DNA of 30,577 bases from a virus. The stretch is taken from positions 1 through 30,577 of the IMG/VR virus record IMGVR_UViG_3300032249_000812, one strand, 5' to 3'. Below, piece by piece: positions 6,943-14,685 of the stretch. The notes under the pieces are model-generated. The model ran no database searches. It was not told where the DNA came from and was given only the letters and a program-made list of their open reading frames with translations. Within the stretch, counting starts at the first letter, position 1. Each line of letters begins with the position of its first letter. Made by a program: the position numbers and the translations under genes.

Positions 6943-8601
6943 CTAGGAGATGACGCGCCAAACGTCGGATGCGGAACGCCAGATGTGGACGGGCCTGTCT
7001 GTGTGAGCTACTGTAAAGCTGCCGCTAGAGGATCCGGCAAGAATCAACGTCACTCCTCCAGCCGGAGCAACGGTAATACTGCCGCTAGTACGGCGATTGA
7101 CTATCCAAAAGTGCGAATCTGTAGCCCAAGACCCGCTGGCTTGCGTGGAAATCGTTACCGTCGATGTGGATCCGGTTGCCTCAACGTAATTTGCGTTGTG
7201 AGTTGCATAAACAAGCGACGTGTCGGCAGTCAAAGTAATAGTTCCGCTTGGCAGGTGATTTATGCCAGTTGCGGAAAGCGTTCCTGCCGTCATTGACAAG
7301 TTTGCGCCAATCGAAATCTCCTCTGCTGCCCCACTGCTCGCGGTTGTCCTTCCAATCAGTCGAGCGGTTGACATAGTCATTCCGCTTGCGGTGATTGCGC
7401 CGCTGCACGCTAAAGCCCCTCCGGTTAATGCAAGGCCGGAACCTGCGGAGATTTCCTGCACGGCTCCTGTGCTTGCAGTTGTGCGCCCCAGAAGTTTAGC
7501 CGTTGACATCGTAAGGCCGCTTGATGTAACAGCCCCTCCTGCCACGTAATCAGTGCCAGCGGTCGCAGCGGACAGGACGCCGCTGCTTAGCTTCGCGATT
7601 CCGGTTGTGGTGGCGCGCTTTAGCTGTTTCCCGTCCGTGCCGTTGAACAGAACAACCTCGTTTGCCACGCTCGACGCTACGCCTTTGCTGGTTTCCAAGG
7701 CAAGAATCGCTTGTTTGACGCGCTCTGGGGTGAAGGTTCGTGCAGAGGTCGCCGTTCCAGCCTCCGCCTCCGCCTGAGTAACCTCTACCGGCAAAACCGC
7801 AGAAGCGTCCACCTGCACCTGCTGCCAGATTTTCGTATTCGTGCTGGCATTGTAATCATCTGGCCGGATGACGGTGGGCGACGATTCGGCGGTGGTCCCA
7901 GTTATGAGACGGTAGGTTCTCAGCACATTAGGGGAGTCGTCTTGATCAACGAACTGAACGAGCTTTCCTACGGTTACCGCAACCGTCGGAACCGCGTCGA
8001 GGTCTGCGGCAGTGCCTCCGGTTTTGCTGGTCGTAGTTGCCAAATATTCCGCAGCCGATGCCTTTAGAAGGTATTGGGTCGGATCTCCTGCATTTGTCGG
8101 CGTGGCTTCACCACCGGACAGAATATCGTGATAGATGGTATACTCCACCGGATCGACCGAGCTGCGGAATCCGCCAGATCCTCCAAGCTGGTAGGTCAGT
8201 TCAAGGCTGCAAGCTAGGCTCGCGATGTCGTTCGCGGCATTTGCGTCATTTCGTCCGAGGGCGGTGTTGACCTGGGATGTGTTAAGGTCCAAATACCCAG
8301 TGTAAGTAAAGGAGCCTGCGTCATGCGTCCATGTTTGGTTTGACGCCAGCAAAACGCCATCGGAATAATCGCCCTCTTCCTTGATGCCGATTTTGATTAC
8401 AGTGCCGCCAGCTAGATTTTCCGGCGTCCAAGTCGGCGCTTCGACAATCGACGTTGCCGCCGTCGGGTCTGAGCTTCGCCCAAAGATGAGCTTCACCTCT
8501 GTCGCACCATCTCCGGCTTTTCCGGCCAAACCGGTAATGACAGAATCCTGCCCAGGTGCTGCAACTAGGCGATCAACGCGTAGGTCGTAGAAGAGTTTCA
8601 T
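6943..8601 (-). CDS. Tail fibre protein
   Basis: 552 residues, Ser/Thr/Gly/Ala-rich. The N-terminal 150 residues form a beta-rich region probably used for attachment. A typical fibre signature, VTQAEAEAGTATSARTFTPE (about 274-293), marks the shaft. Next come two imperfect 37-residue repeats (361-397 and 406-442) built around MSTA-LLGRTTAS. The C-terminus ends in a beta-rich head (SGSITVAPAGGVTLILAGSS). Such proteins bind host surface receptors or link to those that do. It is coupled by ATGA-type overlap to the small gene upstream and is third in the minus fibre operon. Confidence 0.82.
   Translation of the reverse strand: MKLFYDLRVDRLVAAPGQDSVITGLAGKAGDGATEVKLIFGRSSDPTAATSIVEAPTWTPENLAGGTVIKIGIKEEGDYSDGVLLASNQTWTHDAGSFTYTGYLDLNTSQVNTALGRNDANAANDIASLACSLELTYQLGGSGGFRSSVDPVEYTIYHDILSGGEATPTNAGDPTQYLLKASAAEYLATTTSKTGGTAADLDAVPTVAVTVGKLVQFVDQDDSPNVLRTYRLITGTTAESSPTVIRPDDYNASTNTKIWQQVQVDASAVLPVEVTQAEAEAGTATSARTFTPERVKQAILALETSKGVASSVANEVVLFNGTDGKQLKRATTTGIAKLSSGVLSAATAGTDYVAGGAVTSSGLTMSTAKLLGRTTASTGAVQEISAGSGLALTGGALACSGAITASGMTMSTARLIGRTTASSGAAEEISIGANLSMTAGTLSATGINHLPSGTITLTADTSLVYATHNANYVEATGSTSTVTISTQASGSWATDSHFWIVNRRTSGSITVAPAGGVTLILAGSSSGSFTVAHTDRPVHIWRSASDVWRVIS
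7276..7521 (-). repeat. Two imperfect tandem repeats inside the tail fibre gene
   Basis: Copies at 7411-7521 and 7276-7386, offset 135 bases (45 codons). They encode MSTAKLLGRTTASTGAVQEI and MSTARLIGRTTASSGAAEEI. This is a typical repeated shaft motif and a possible site for in-frame expansion or contraction. Confidence 0.75.
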
Positions 8602-9017
8602 GCTGTGAGATTTTGGATGCCTGCTTTCATGGCCGTTTTGGTTGCGGCAAAGACCGTTGCTTGTTCTGCGGTGTAAGAAATTGGCGCTTCCGCGTATTCG
8701 ATCATGGCGATTGCGGCCTCATCATCGCCCTCGTCGAGGAGCGTATTGGCGACTTCAAACTTTTCGCGGAATGGGCCGCGAATGTAGGCTGGCAAGGCTT
8801 GCCATGCGCCGTAAAGAGCGGAGCGCCCTGCCGCCCGTGCGTCGATGTCTGCTTGTCTTGCGGTTATTACGGATTCTGCAAATGCGCGTTGTGCCTCGAT
8901 CTCTTGAAGCGTCGGCACGCTGCCCCCATCTCCAGCGCTGATCTCGTCTCCGTAGACGCGCCATCCGCCTCGATCTGGCCAAGCAATTGAAAGAATGTCG
9001 TGAATGGTCGCTATCAT
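8598..9017 (-). CDS. Small protein between two fibre genes (possible fibre chaperone)
   Basis: 139 residues. The N-terminus reads MIATIHDILSIAWPDRGGWR; the middle is a long alanine-rich helix (EIEAQRAFAESVITARQADI) followed by helical segments with EGDDEAAIAMIEYAEAP. It overlaps both the upstream spike gene and the downstream fibre gene by four bases, so the three are co-translated. Size, helical content and position between fibre genes are like fibre assembly chaperones or adaptor proteins. No specific family is recognised. Confidence 0.65.
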   Translation of the reverse strand: MIATIHDILSIAWPDRGGWRVYGDEISAGDGGSVPTLQEIEAQRAFAESVITARQADIDARAAGRSALYGAWQALPAYIRGPFREKFEVANTLLDEGDDEAAIAMIEYAEAPISYTAEQATVFAATKTAMKAGIQNLTA

Positions 9018-11167
9018 GGGATTCTGAGAACCTGCATCGTGAAGCCTTTATAAAGCGTGAATGTTGAGCCGTTTACTTCTCCGCCGACTTGAAGCTGAAC
9101 AGTGCCTGGAGTGGATCCGTTGCACACGTAAATCTGAATCATAATGGGCATCGCGCTATTTATCAGCGTTCCGCCGCCTTGAGTCGCGGTTGTGCTGAAC
9201 GCAGTCATTCCGGCCTCGGTTCTGACTGCGGTGGCCGAAGTGAAAGAGAAGTCGCCGATCTGAACGTCGGTAGGCGAGGCTGGTCCAGTAAAAGCATATT
9301 TGAAACCAGAGCCAGAAGTATTCGTTGCCCAAAAGCCGCGAAATATAGCAGAGACTTTTTCATTGGCGGCAATGGTAAAGGACATCCCAGTAACGTTAAC
9401 GACAGCGCCTGTCGTGTCCGTGATGTTGCTGGTCGTAACAGCGGAAGGCGTGATAAAATCTCCGATCACGCATTCCTCGAAATTGCCAGCCCCTGCAGTT
9501 TTTCTGCCAATGATCTTCCCTTTTGCTGAGGCGGTAACAAGGTTGCTAAATTGTATCGTGTTTGCATTTACGCTCCAGTTAGTTCCGCTGGAGGCTACCG
9601 TGATGCCTCCTTTATTACCATCGGAAAGTTTATCCGGCGAAAACACCCCGGCCTCAAGGATTGCGTTTTTATAAATGGTCGAACCTTGAAGCGCGCCCGT
9701 CACTATGTTTGTAAACTCTGCGCCAGATGATGTTGCGTCGGCTCCTGTAGTTCCACCGTTACATCCAGCTCCCGCCGTTAAGGTTAAAACGCTAATATAA
9801 CAGTTTGAGAAGTAGTGATTTGCAATATTCCCACCGTTATATGTATCCGATCCAGCCGACGTTCCATCTCCTCCCTCAATAGCAATGTTTAGGGTGATGC
9901 TTTTGTCGGAGCTTAGATTTAAATCTGGGGCCGTAAAACCATTCTGCTCTACGCCGTCTTCGCCGCGCCATGTTAAAGTTAAGACAGAGCCGCTAATTCC
10001 AGCACCTTGGAAATAAACCGGGGCAGAATAACCTTCGCTTCCAAATGCTGCATCAATGGAAAATGAACCGGGGCCAAAGTCGAAGCGAGTCGCTCCAGCA
10101 TTCCATGCCGCTTGGGCAGTCGAGTATGGCAAGGAAGGGTTTCCGATAACTGCGGTGGCATTGTTTCCGCCCGTGCGAACGTAGGCAAAGCCAGTGCCGG
10201 TAATCGACGCTCCACCGCCCGAGGGAGTCGCGAACGTAGGCGCGGCAGATGCTCCGTTGCTTTTGAGGTATGTTCCATCAGCTCCGAGTGCAAGCTCAAC
10301 AAGTTGGCCGCTTCCGTTGGAGTGGAAAACCTTCCAGCTCCCGGAAGTGTGGTCGCTGGTCGATGTCATCGCGTGCGAGCGATCATGGAACCGCGCATCG
10401 TTGCCTTGTGCGAATTGACCGGATCCAGTTCCGAATGCGCCAGCTTCAAGGACTCCGCTGGTTCCGGTTTTGATTGGCAGGCCTGAGGTCGAGCCGATTG
10501 CGCCAGCGTTGGAAATATTCCCGTGGACGTGGCTTGTGGGCGTTCTTGCGTCGGTCAGGCGGGAATCGTTGGTGGCAACGTAGTCGGTTCCGGCAACGGC
10601 AACGTCCAGCGTATTGCTTGCGGCCTTTAGGATACCCGTTAAACCACTGGTTGCGGTGTTGGTGGTAAGCGTCGGTTCCGCAGCTCCGAGGACTGCCACC
10701 GATACTGAAACGGCTCCGCTTGTAATGGCCACATTAATGGCTGGCGATGAAACAACGGCAGACGATTCTGCAATGTCGGAACCTGCCGCCACCCAATCGG
10801 CTTGGCCTTGAAGGCGCAATAGAACGTCGCTTCCTTCGCTGGCGGAAATATCCACCCAGTATTCAGTCTCACCCTTGGCTTGGACATCTTCCAACGTCCA
10901 GCCGGAAGCGAAGGCCGGAACGGTCGCGGCATTGGTCGCAACGTTAAGAGTGATGACCTGCCCCGCGATGGTCAGATTTGCCTCGCCGGAATCCGTCCCG
11001 AAAACGCGCCTGACAGTTCCGCTTCTTGCCCTCATTCCAAACGTCACAAATTTGCCCGTCATCGAAAACTCCGCGCCGATAGTCAGGCTCAATCGGAACG
11101 GTGCGCCCTCCGCAAAATAGAATTTAGGCAGATCGGCAACGCCAGAGATGACGGGAGAGTCGGGCAT
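9014..11167 (-). CDS. Large tail fibre/spike protein, probable receptor binding
   Basis: 717 residues from the ATG at 11167, chosen because the late motif lies just upstream. The N-terminal 150 residues form a beta domain (FYFAEGAPFRLSLTIG) resembling the anchoring domain of baseplate or fibre proteins. The middle carries shaft-like segments (AGTDYVATNDSRLTDARTPT, GADGTYLKSNG). Residues about 335-510 are rich in G, N, S and T and look like a right-handed beta-helix. The last 130 residues form a compact beta-sandwich-like tip (GFWATNTSGSG, TVQLQVGGEVNG). It is the first gene of the minus fibre operon and probably decides host range. Confidence 0.78.
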   Translation of the reverse strand: MPDSPVISGVADLPKFYFAEGAPFRLSLTIGAEFSMTGKFVTFGMRARSGTVRRVFGTDSGEANLTIAGQVITLNVATNAATVPAFASGWTLEDVQAKGETEYWVDISASEGSDVLLRLQGQADWVAAGSDIAESSAVVSSPAINVAITSGAVSVSVAVLGAAEPTLTTNTATSGLTGILKAASNTLDVAVAGTDYVATNDSRLTDARTPTSHVHGNISNAGAIGSTSGLPIKTGTSGVLEAGAFGTGSGQFAQGNDARFHDRSHAMTSTSDHTSGSWKVFHSNGSGQLVELALGADGTYLKSNGASAAPTFATPSGGGASITGTGFAYVRTGGNNATAVIGNPSLPYSTAQAAWNAGATRFDFGPGSFSIDAAFGSEGYSAPVYFQGAGISGSVLTLTWRGEDGVEQNGFTAPDLNLSSDKSITLNIAIEGGDGTSAGSDTYNGGNIANHYFSNCYISVLTLTAGAGCNGGTTGADATSSGAEFTNIVTGALQGSTIYKNAILEAGVFSPDKLSDGNKGGITVASSGTNWSVNANTIQFSNLVTASAKGKIIGRKTAGAGNFEECVIGDFITPSAVTTSNITDTTGAVVNVTGMSFTIAANEKVSAIFRGFWATNTSGSGFKYAFTGPASPTDVQIGDFSFTSATAVRTEAGMTAFSTTATQGGGTLINSAMPIMIQIYVCNGSTPGTVQLQVGGEVNGSTFTLYKGFTMQVLRIP

Positions 11168-11179
11168 GTCGATGACTCC

Positions 11180-11201
11180 ACAAAACAACGGGGATTTTCA
11201 A
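11180..11201 (-). promoter_or_regulatory. Late promoter-like motif, copy 3 (fibre operon)
   Basis: On the minus strand TTG, 12 bases, GTTTTGT, then 12 bases to the spike ATG at 11167. Back to back with copy 4, one base between the two TTG elements. Confidence 0.7.
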
Positions 11202-11202
11202 C

Positions 11203-11224
11203 TTGATTTTGCGCGGCGTTTTGT
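11203..11224 (+). promoter_or_regulatory. Late promoter-like motif, copy 4 (packaging operon)
   Basis: TTG (11203-11205), 12 bases, GTTTTGT (11218-11224), then 13 bases (ending CCGAC) to an ATG at 11238. This fixes the start of the following gene and gives a 70-base divergent region like the 72-base one at 2563-2634. Confidence 0.7.
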
Positions 11225-11237
11225 CGAGGCGTCCGAC

Positions 11238-12209
11238 ATGCTCAAATTGCGCTACGATGACAAGGGACAGGTGCGGGGATTGCCTGATGCGATTCGCCCC
11301 GGCGACAGCCTCAGCGTCGAGCTAATCGCGGATCATTTGGAGATTGCGAGCAGTGACACCTTGGGCCTTTCCCTTGCGCTGGAAAAGCCCGTGCCGATTG
11401 CCTCTGGCGATTGGTCGATCACCTGGGGCGCTTCCACCGTTGAGCTTCCCGCTGCCGGGATTGACGCGCATTTGCTAGGCCTCGCGCTCAATCGACTTTC
11501 TGCCATCGTTTCCGCTGGCGGTGTGGATGTATCTGGGCAAAACGGACTTTTCACGGTCACGTTTCGCAGCAATGGAGCGAGAGCAGACTTTACGATTGCC
11601 CATTCCGCCTTTGGAACGATGACGAATCGTGCGCTCACCTTGATCGCTGGCGGGGCTTCCAACGTAGAGACGGTCGAGATTGACTTGACGCTACAGACGC
11701 TGGTGGCGGTGACTAGCGCATCGAACATTAGTGAGGCCGCCGTTACCGTGGCAAACGTGGCGACCGGGAGCGTTAGCGTGGCGCAGAATGACCGCATCAC
11801 CATTTCGAGGATGCCTGATGCTGGCAAGTTCCAGATCAGGACCGCGACCGATACCGGCACGATGTGGCTTTCGGCGGATGTTTCGACGTATCAAATTGAA
11901 ACGGCTCTGGAGGACATCGAGCCGGGAGAGTTCTTGGTAGCGCGAGATGCGACCGGAGAGACAATCAAGATTGAGGTCAAGCGCACCGCCGTGGGAGTGA
12001 ATCCTGCGATCACGGTTTCCGAGACGTTTATTGGCCCCATCGGCGTGACGATGACGCTCGACACTTCCAAGGTGCTGCGATTGCTCGACGCGGCTAGCGT
12101 GGCGCTTCCAACTGCGGCGCTTCTGACCTTTTCGCGAGGCACGGAGACGCAATTTTCGCAACTGGTGACACTGGCTCCGGCATTGTTGAGCCACGGGCAA
12201 CCTGTTTGA
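11238..12209 (+). CDS. Unknown structural protein before the large terminase
   Basis: 323 residues from the ATG at 11238. Earlier in-frame ATGs at 11166 and 11172 would read through both late motifs and overlap the divergent spike start codon, so I reject them. The protein begins MLKLRYDDKGQVRGLPDA and is beta-rich throughout, with Val/Thr/Ala-rich segments (VTSASNISEAAVTVANVATG) and no membrane segment. It ends 11 bases before the terminase. Composition suggests a virion protein such as a tail or decoration component, but there is no recognised family. Confidence 0.7.
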   Translation: MLKLRYDDKGQVRGLPDAIRPGDSLSVELIADHLEIASSDTLGLSLALEKPVPIASGDWSITWGASTVELPAAGIDAHLLGLALNRLSAIVSAGGVDVSGQNGLFTVTFRSNGARADFTIAHSAFGTMTNRALTLIAGGASNVETVEIDLTLQTLVAVTSASNISEAAVTVANVATGSVSVAQNDRITISRMPDAGKFQIRTATDTGTMWLSADVSTYQIETALEDIEPGEFLVARDATGETIKIEVKRTAVGVNPAITVSETFIGPIGVTMTLDTSKVLRLLDAASVALPTAALLTFSRGTETQFSQLVTLAPALLSHGQPV

Positions 12210-12220
12210 CGGCTTGAAAC

Positions 12221-14104
12221 ATGAACGAGGCGGCACTTGATCGGTATTACCGGGGAACTCTCAGGCACTTAGAACGGGCATTCAGATTTCAGCGGACAAT
12301 GACCGCGCCGGAATGGTCCGAGAAGGTCAGGCGCATGGAGGGCGGAAGGCGCTTCCGCTTCGACTTCGCTCCGTATCAGCGAGAGATGATGGAAGCGCCC
12401 TACGATCCGCGCGTGCAGATGACGGTTTACATGCTCGCCAGCCGGATGGGAAAGACCGAGGTGGTCATGAACCAAATAGGTCATAGTATCGCCGAGGCTC
12501 CCCGCCGCGTCCTCGTGATGTATCCGACGATTAGCCAGACTGAGAAATGGTCGAAGGAGACACTCATGGGCGAGCTGGTTAATCCGACGCCTGATCTGGC
12601 CTCACTGATCGGCGACGATTCTGGCCGGCGCAAAAGCGGCAATACAATCCTCCACAAGCTTTTCCCTGGTGGCCTTGTGAATGCTTTCGGGTCCAACGCT
12701 CCAGGTGAGATGCGGAGGGCAAAGGGCAACTTTCTCTTTGCGGACGAGATCGACGCCATTGAATCGACCGAGAGCGACGAAGGCGACCCGCTCGAAATCT
12801 TCTGGGTTCGCGGATCCGAATATGCGGACACGATCAAGATCGCCGCCAGCTATCCAAGCGTGAAGGGCAAGAGCAAGATTGAGGCGCTGATGCTCCAATC
12901 TGATTGGCGAGTCTGGATCGCGCCCTGTCCGCATTGCGCCAAGGAGTTTGTCCTGCACCGCCGCCAGCTCAAATATGACCGAGGCAAGCCCGAGGATGCA
13001 TGGATTGAGTGCCCCGAAAGCGAATGTCGAATTACCGATGCAGAGCGCATGGAGATGATTCGGAACGGCAGGTGGCAGGCAACGCGCCCGTTTAATGGCA
13101 TTGCTGGCTTTCACGGTTCGCGCATGATGTCGCCACATCCGCCGCAAAAGGGCTTTTCGAGTCATCTGCACTGGGCTGCGGTCGAGGAGTTGAAAATCGA
13201 GGCGGCAGACAATCGAGAGAAGGCGAAGCGGGTTTTGATTAATACGTTTGACGCTGAGACTTACCAAGCGCCCGAGGAGGAAATGCCGGATCCGGTGGGC
13301 CTTGCTCAGGAGGCTTACGATTATTTGGAGCGCGTCACTGAAAACCAGTTCAAGATTCCCGCCGGCGTGCTGGTTGTCACCGGAGGTTGCGATGTTCAAG
13401 GCGACCGTTTGGAATTTGAGTTTGTGGGCCACGGAGTCAACGGCCAGACTTGGGGGCTGGGGTATCACATTTTGAGCGGGGGCACGATGGAGCCAGAGGT
13501 TTGGCAAAAGCTTGATGCGCTGCTTCAGACGGAGTTCCTCCACCCTTGCGGCAAGGTGCTGCGAGTCGCTTCCGTATTCATTGACTCTAAATACCGGCAG
13601 GCCCAAGTGCTAGCCTTTACCAAGGTCCGACAGGCTCGCGGCGTCTTTGCGATCTTCGGCTCGACCGTCTTGGGCAAGCCGATTGTTTCTCAACCCAAGA
13701 GGGAAAAGCGCGGGACGTTCTTTGAAATTGGCACGCACGAATGCAAGAGCATGATCTACCAAAATGCGGCCCTCCGCCAAGATCGCAAATCTTCCATCTA
13801 TCCGCATAATTACATGCATTTCCCCAGCGGCCATGGGTATACACCCGAATATTTCCAGCGCCTGCTGATCGAGAAGGTGATGCTGAAGAAAGGACAAGAC
13901 GGGAGCTTTTATGAGTTCTTCGACAAGAAGGACAAGCGCGACCGCAACGAACCGCTCGACGTTCGCGTCTACAACATCGCCGCAGCCAAAAAGCTCGACA
14001 TTGCCTTTGCCACGATTGCCAAGAAATATGCCGAATATGCGGCCAAGAACGTGCCTGATCGAGGTAAAGAGCGCGAATATACACTCGATTTCATCGCTGA
14101 TTGA
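12221..14104 (+). CDS. terL: Terminase large subunit, GpA family
   Basis: 627 residues, the usual size for lambda gpA-like terminases, the ATP-driven motor and nuclease that packages DNA into the prohead. Visible features: Walker A ASRMGKTE (73-80), Walker B FLFADEID (171-178), a zinc-binding pair C236-P-H-C239 with C264 and C269 inserted after the ATPase, and a nuclease domain with acidic residues in GGCDVQGDRLE (D391) and VFIDSKYR (D455). It lies upstream of a gpW-like protein and the portal as in lambda, but its small subunit is encoded far away on the opposite strand. A hairpin resembling a terminator follows the stop. Confidence 0.95.
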   Translation: MNEAALDRYYRGTLRHLERAFRFQRTMTAPEWSEKVRRMEGGRRFRFDFAPYQREMMEAPYDPRVQMTVYMLASRMGKTEVVMNQIGHSIAEAPRRVLVMYPTISQTEKWSKETLMGELVNPTPDLASLIGDDSGRRKSGNTILHKLFPGGLVNAFGSNAPGEMRRAKGNFLFADEIDAIESTESDEGDPLEIFWVRGSEYADTIKIAASYPSVKGKSKIEALMLQSDWRVWIAPCPHCAKEFVLHRRQLKYDRGKPEDAWIECPESECRITDAERMEMIRNGRWQATRPFNGIAGFHGSRMMSPHPPQKGFSSHLHWAAVEELKIEAADNREKAKRVLINTFDAETYQAPEEEMPDPVGLAQEAYDYLERVTENQFKIPAGVLVVTGGCDVQGDRLEFEFVGHGVNGQTWGLGYHILSGGTMEPEVWQKLDALLQTEFLHPCGKVLRVASVFIDSKYRQAQVLAFTKVRQARGVFAIFGSTVLGKPIVSQPKREKRGTFFEIGTHECKSMIYQNAALRQDRKSSIYPHNYMHFPSGHGYTPEYFQRLLIEKVMLKKGQDGSFYEFFDKKDKRDRNEPLDVRVYNIAAAKKLDIAFATIAKKYAEYAAKNVPDRGKEREYTLDFIAD

Positions 14105-14107
14105 CCA

Positions 14108-14134
14108 AAAGCCCTTGAATTTGGGCTTTGTTTT
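14108..14134 (+). terminator. Hairpin plus T-rich tail after terL
   Basis: AAAGCCC (14108-14114) and GGGCTTT (14123-14129) form a perfect seven-base stem with an eight-base loop, followed by GTTTT. The loop begins with the TTG of the late motif, so terminator and promoter elements overlap in this 44-base gap. Confidence 0.5.
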
Positions 14135-14136
14135 GT
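14115..14136 (+). promoter_or_regulatory. Late promoter-like motif, copy 5 (gpW-like gene and portal)
   Basis: TTG (14115-14117), 12 bases, GTTTTGT (14130-14136), 12 bases, then the ATG at 14149. The bases after the box (CGAAGCATCGAC) closely match copies 3 and 4. Confidence 0.62.
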
Positions 14137-14148
14137 CGAAGCATCGAC

Positions 14149-14685
14149 ATGGCAGCTTTACCCTCCCGCGCATTCTGCGGCGAATCGTTGGAATTTACCG
14201 CAACTGTAACGTCAGGCGCTACAGGATCGGCTCATTTTCGCAGCATTGATTCCGGCGATGTTGTCACGGTTCCGCTGTCAGTCTCAGGGACGACGGCAAC
14301 CGCTACCTATCCGCCGGAAAAGACGGCCAACCTGCCGGCAGGAATCTACGTGGTTGCCTTGACGCTTGAGGTGGCCGGGATTCGGTCGGTTGAGTCTATC
14401 GGAAATATCACGCTACAAGCCCCGCCGGATCGCGCTCCGCTGCCGAGTCATGCGCGGAAAATGGTCAAGGCTTTGGAAGCGCACCTTGAGGGCCGAATTG
14501 ACGACGGCGAAGGCCGAGGGCTTGAAACCTACACGGTCGGAGGCGTCCCGATTACGAAAATCTCCTTGATGGACGCTCGCGAGCTTTTGACCAAATACCG
14601 GCGCGACCTCGACACCGAGATCGCCAAGGCTCGCGCTGATGCAGGCCTTTCCAACGGTCGAACCATTTACTCCAGATTTGAATGA
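14149..14685 (+). CDS. Head-tail joining protein: gpW-like domain with Ig-like N-terminal domain
   Basis: 178 residues from the ATG at 14149; an in-frame TTG at 14128 lies in the late motif. The N-terminal 95 residues look like an immunoglobulin-like beta sandwich (EFTATVTSGATGSAHF, VPLSVSGTTATATY). The C-terminal 75 residues are helical, with a short beta hairpin (LEAHLEGRIDDG, ETYTVGGVPITKISLMDARE, LLTKYRRDLDTEI), the pattern of lambda gpW or DUF6148. gpW closes the portal after packaging, and its gene lies between terminase and portal in lambda, exactly as here. Lambda gpW is only 68 residues, so the N-terminal domain is an addition. Overlaps the portal start by four bases. Confidence 0.7.
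   Translation: MAALPSRAFCGESLEFTATVTSGATGSAHFRSIDSGDVVTVPLSVSGTTATATYPPEKTANLPAGIYVVALTLEVAGIRSVESIGNITLQAPPDRAPLPSHARKMVKALEAHLEGRIDDGEGRGLETYTVGGVPITKISLMDARELLTKYRRDLDTEIAKARADAGLSNGRTIYSRFE

Noticed and set aside
11166-11237. Earlier start for the gene before terL, with start codons of both divergent genes sharing CATG
   Set aside because: It would place both late motifs inside coding sequence; the ATG at 11238 stands at the standard distance from motif copy 4.
12602-13606. 334-codon open frame on minus over terL
   Set aside because: Antisense to the clear GpA terminase; it carries no recognisable domain and has no place in an operon.
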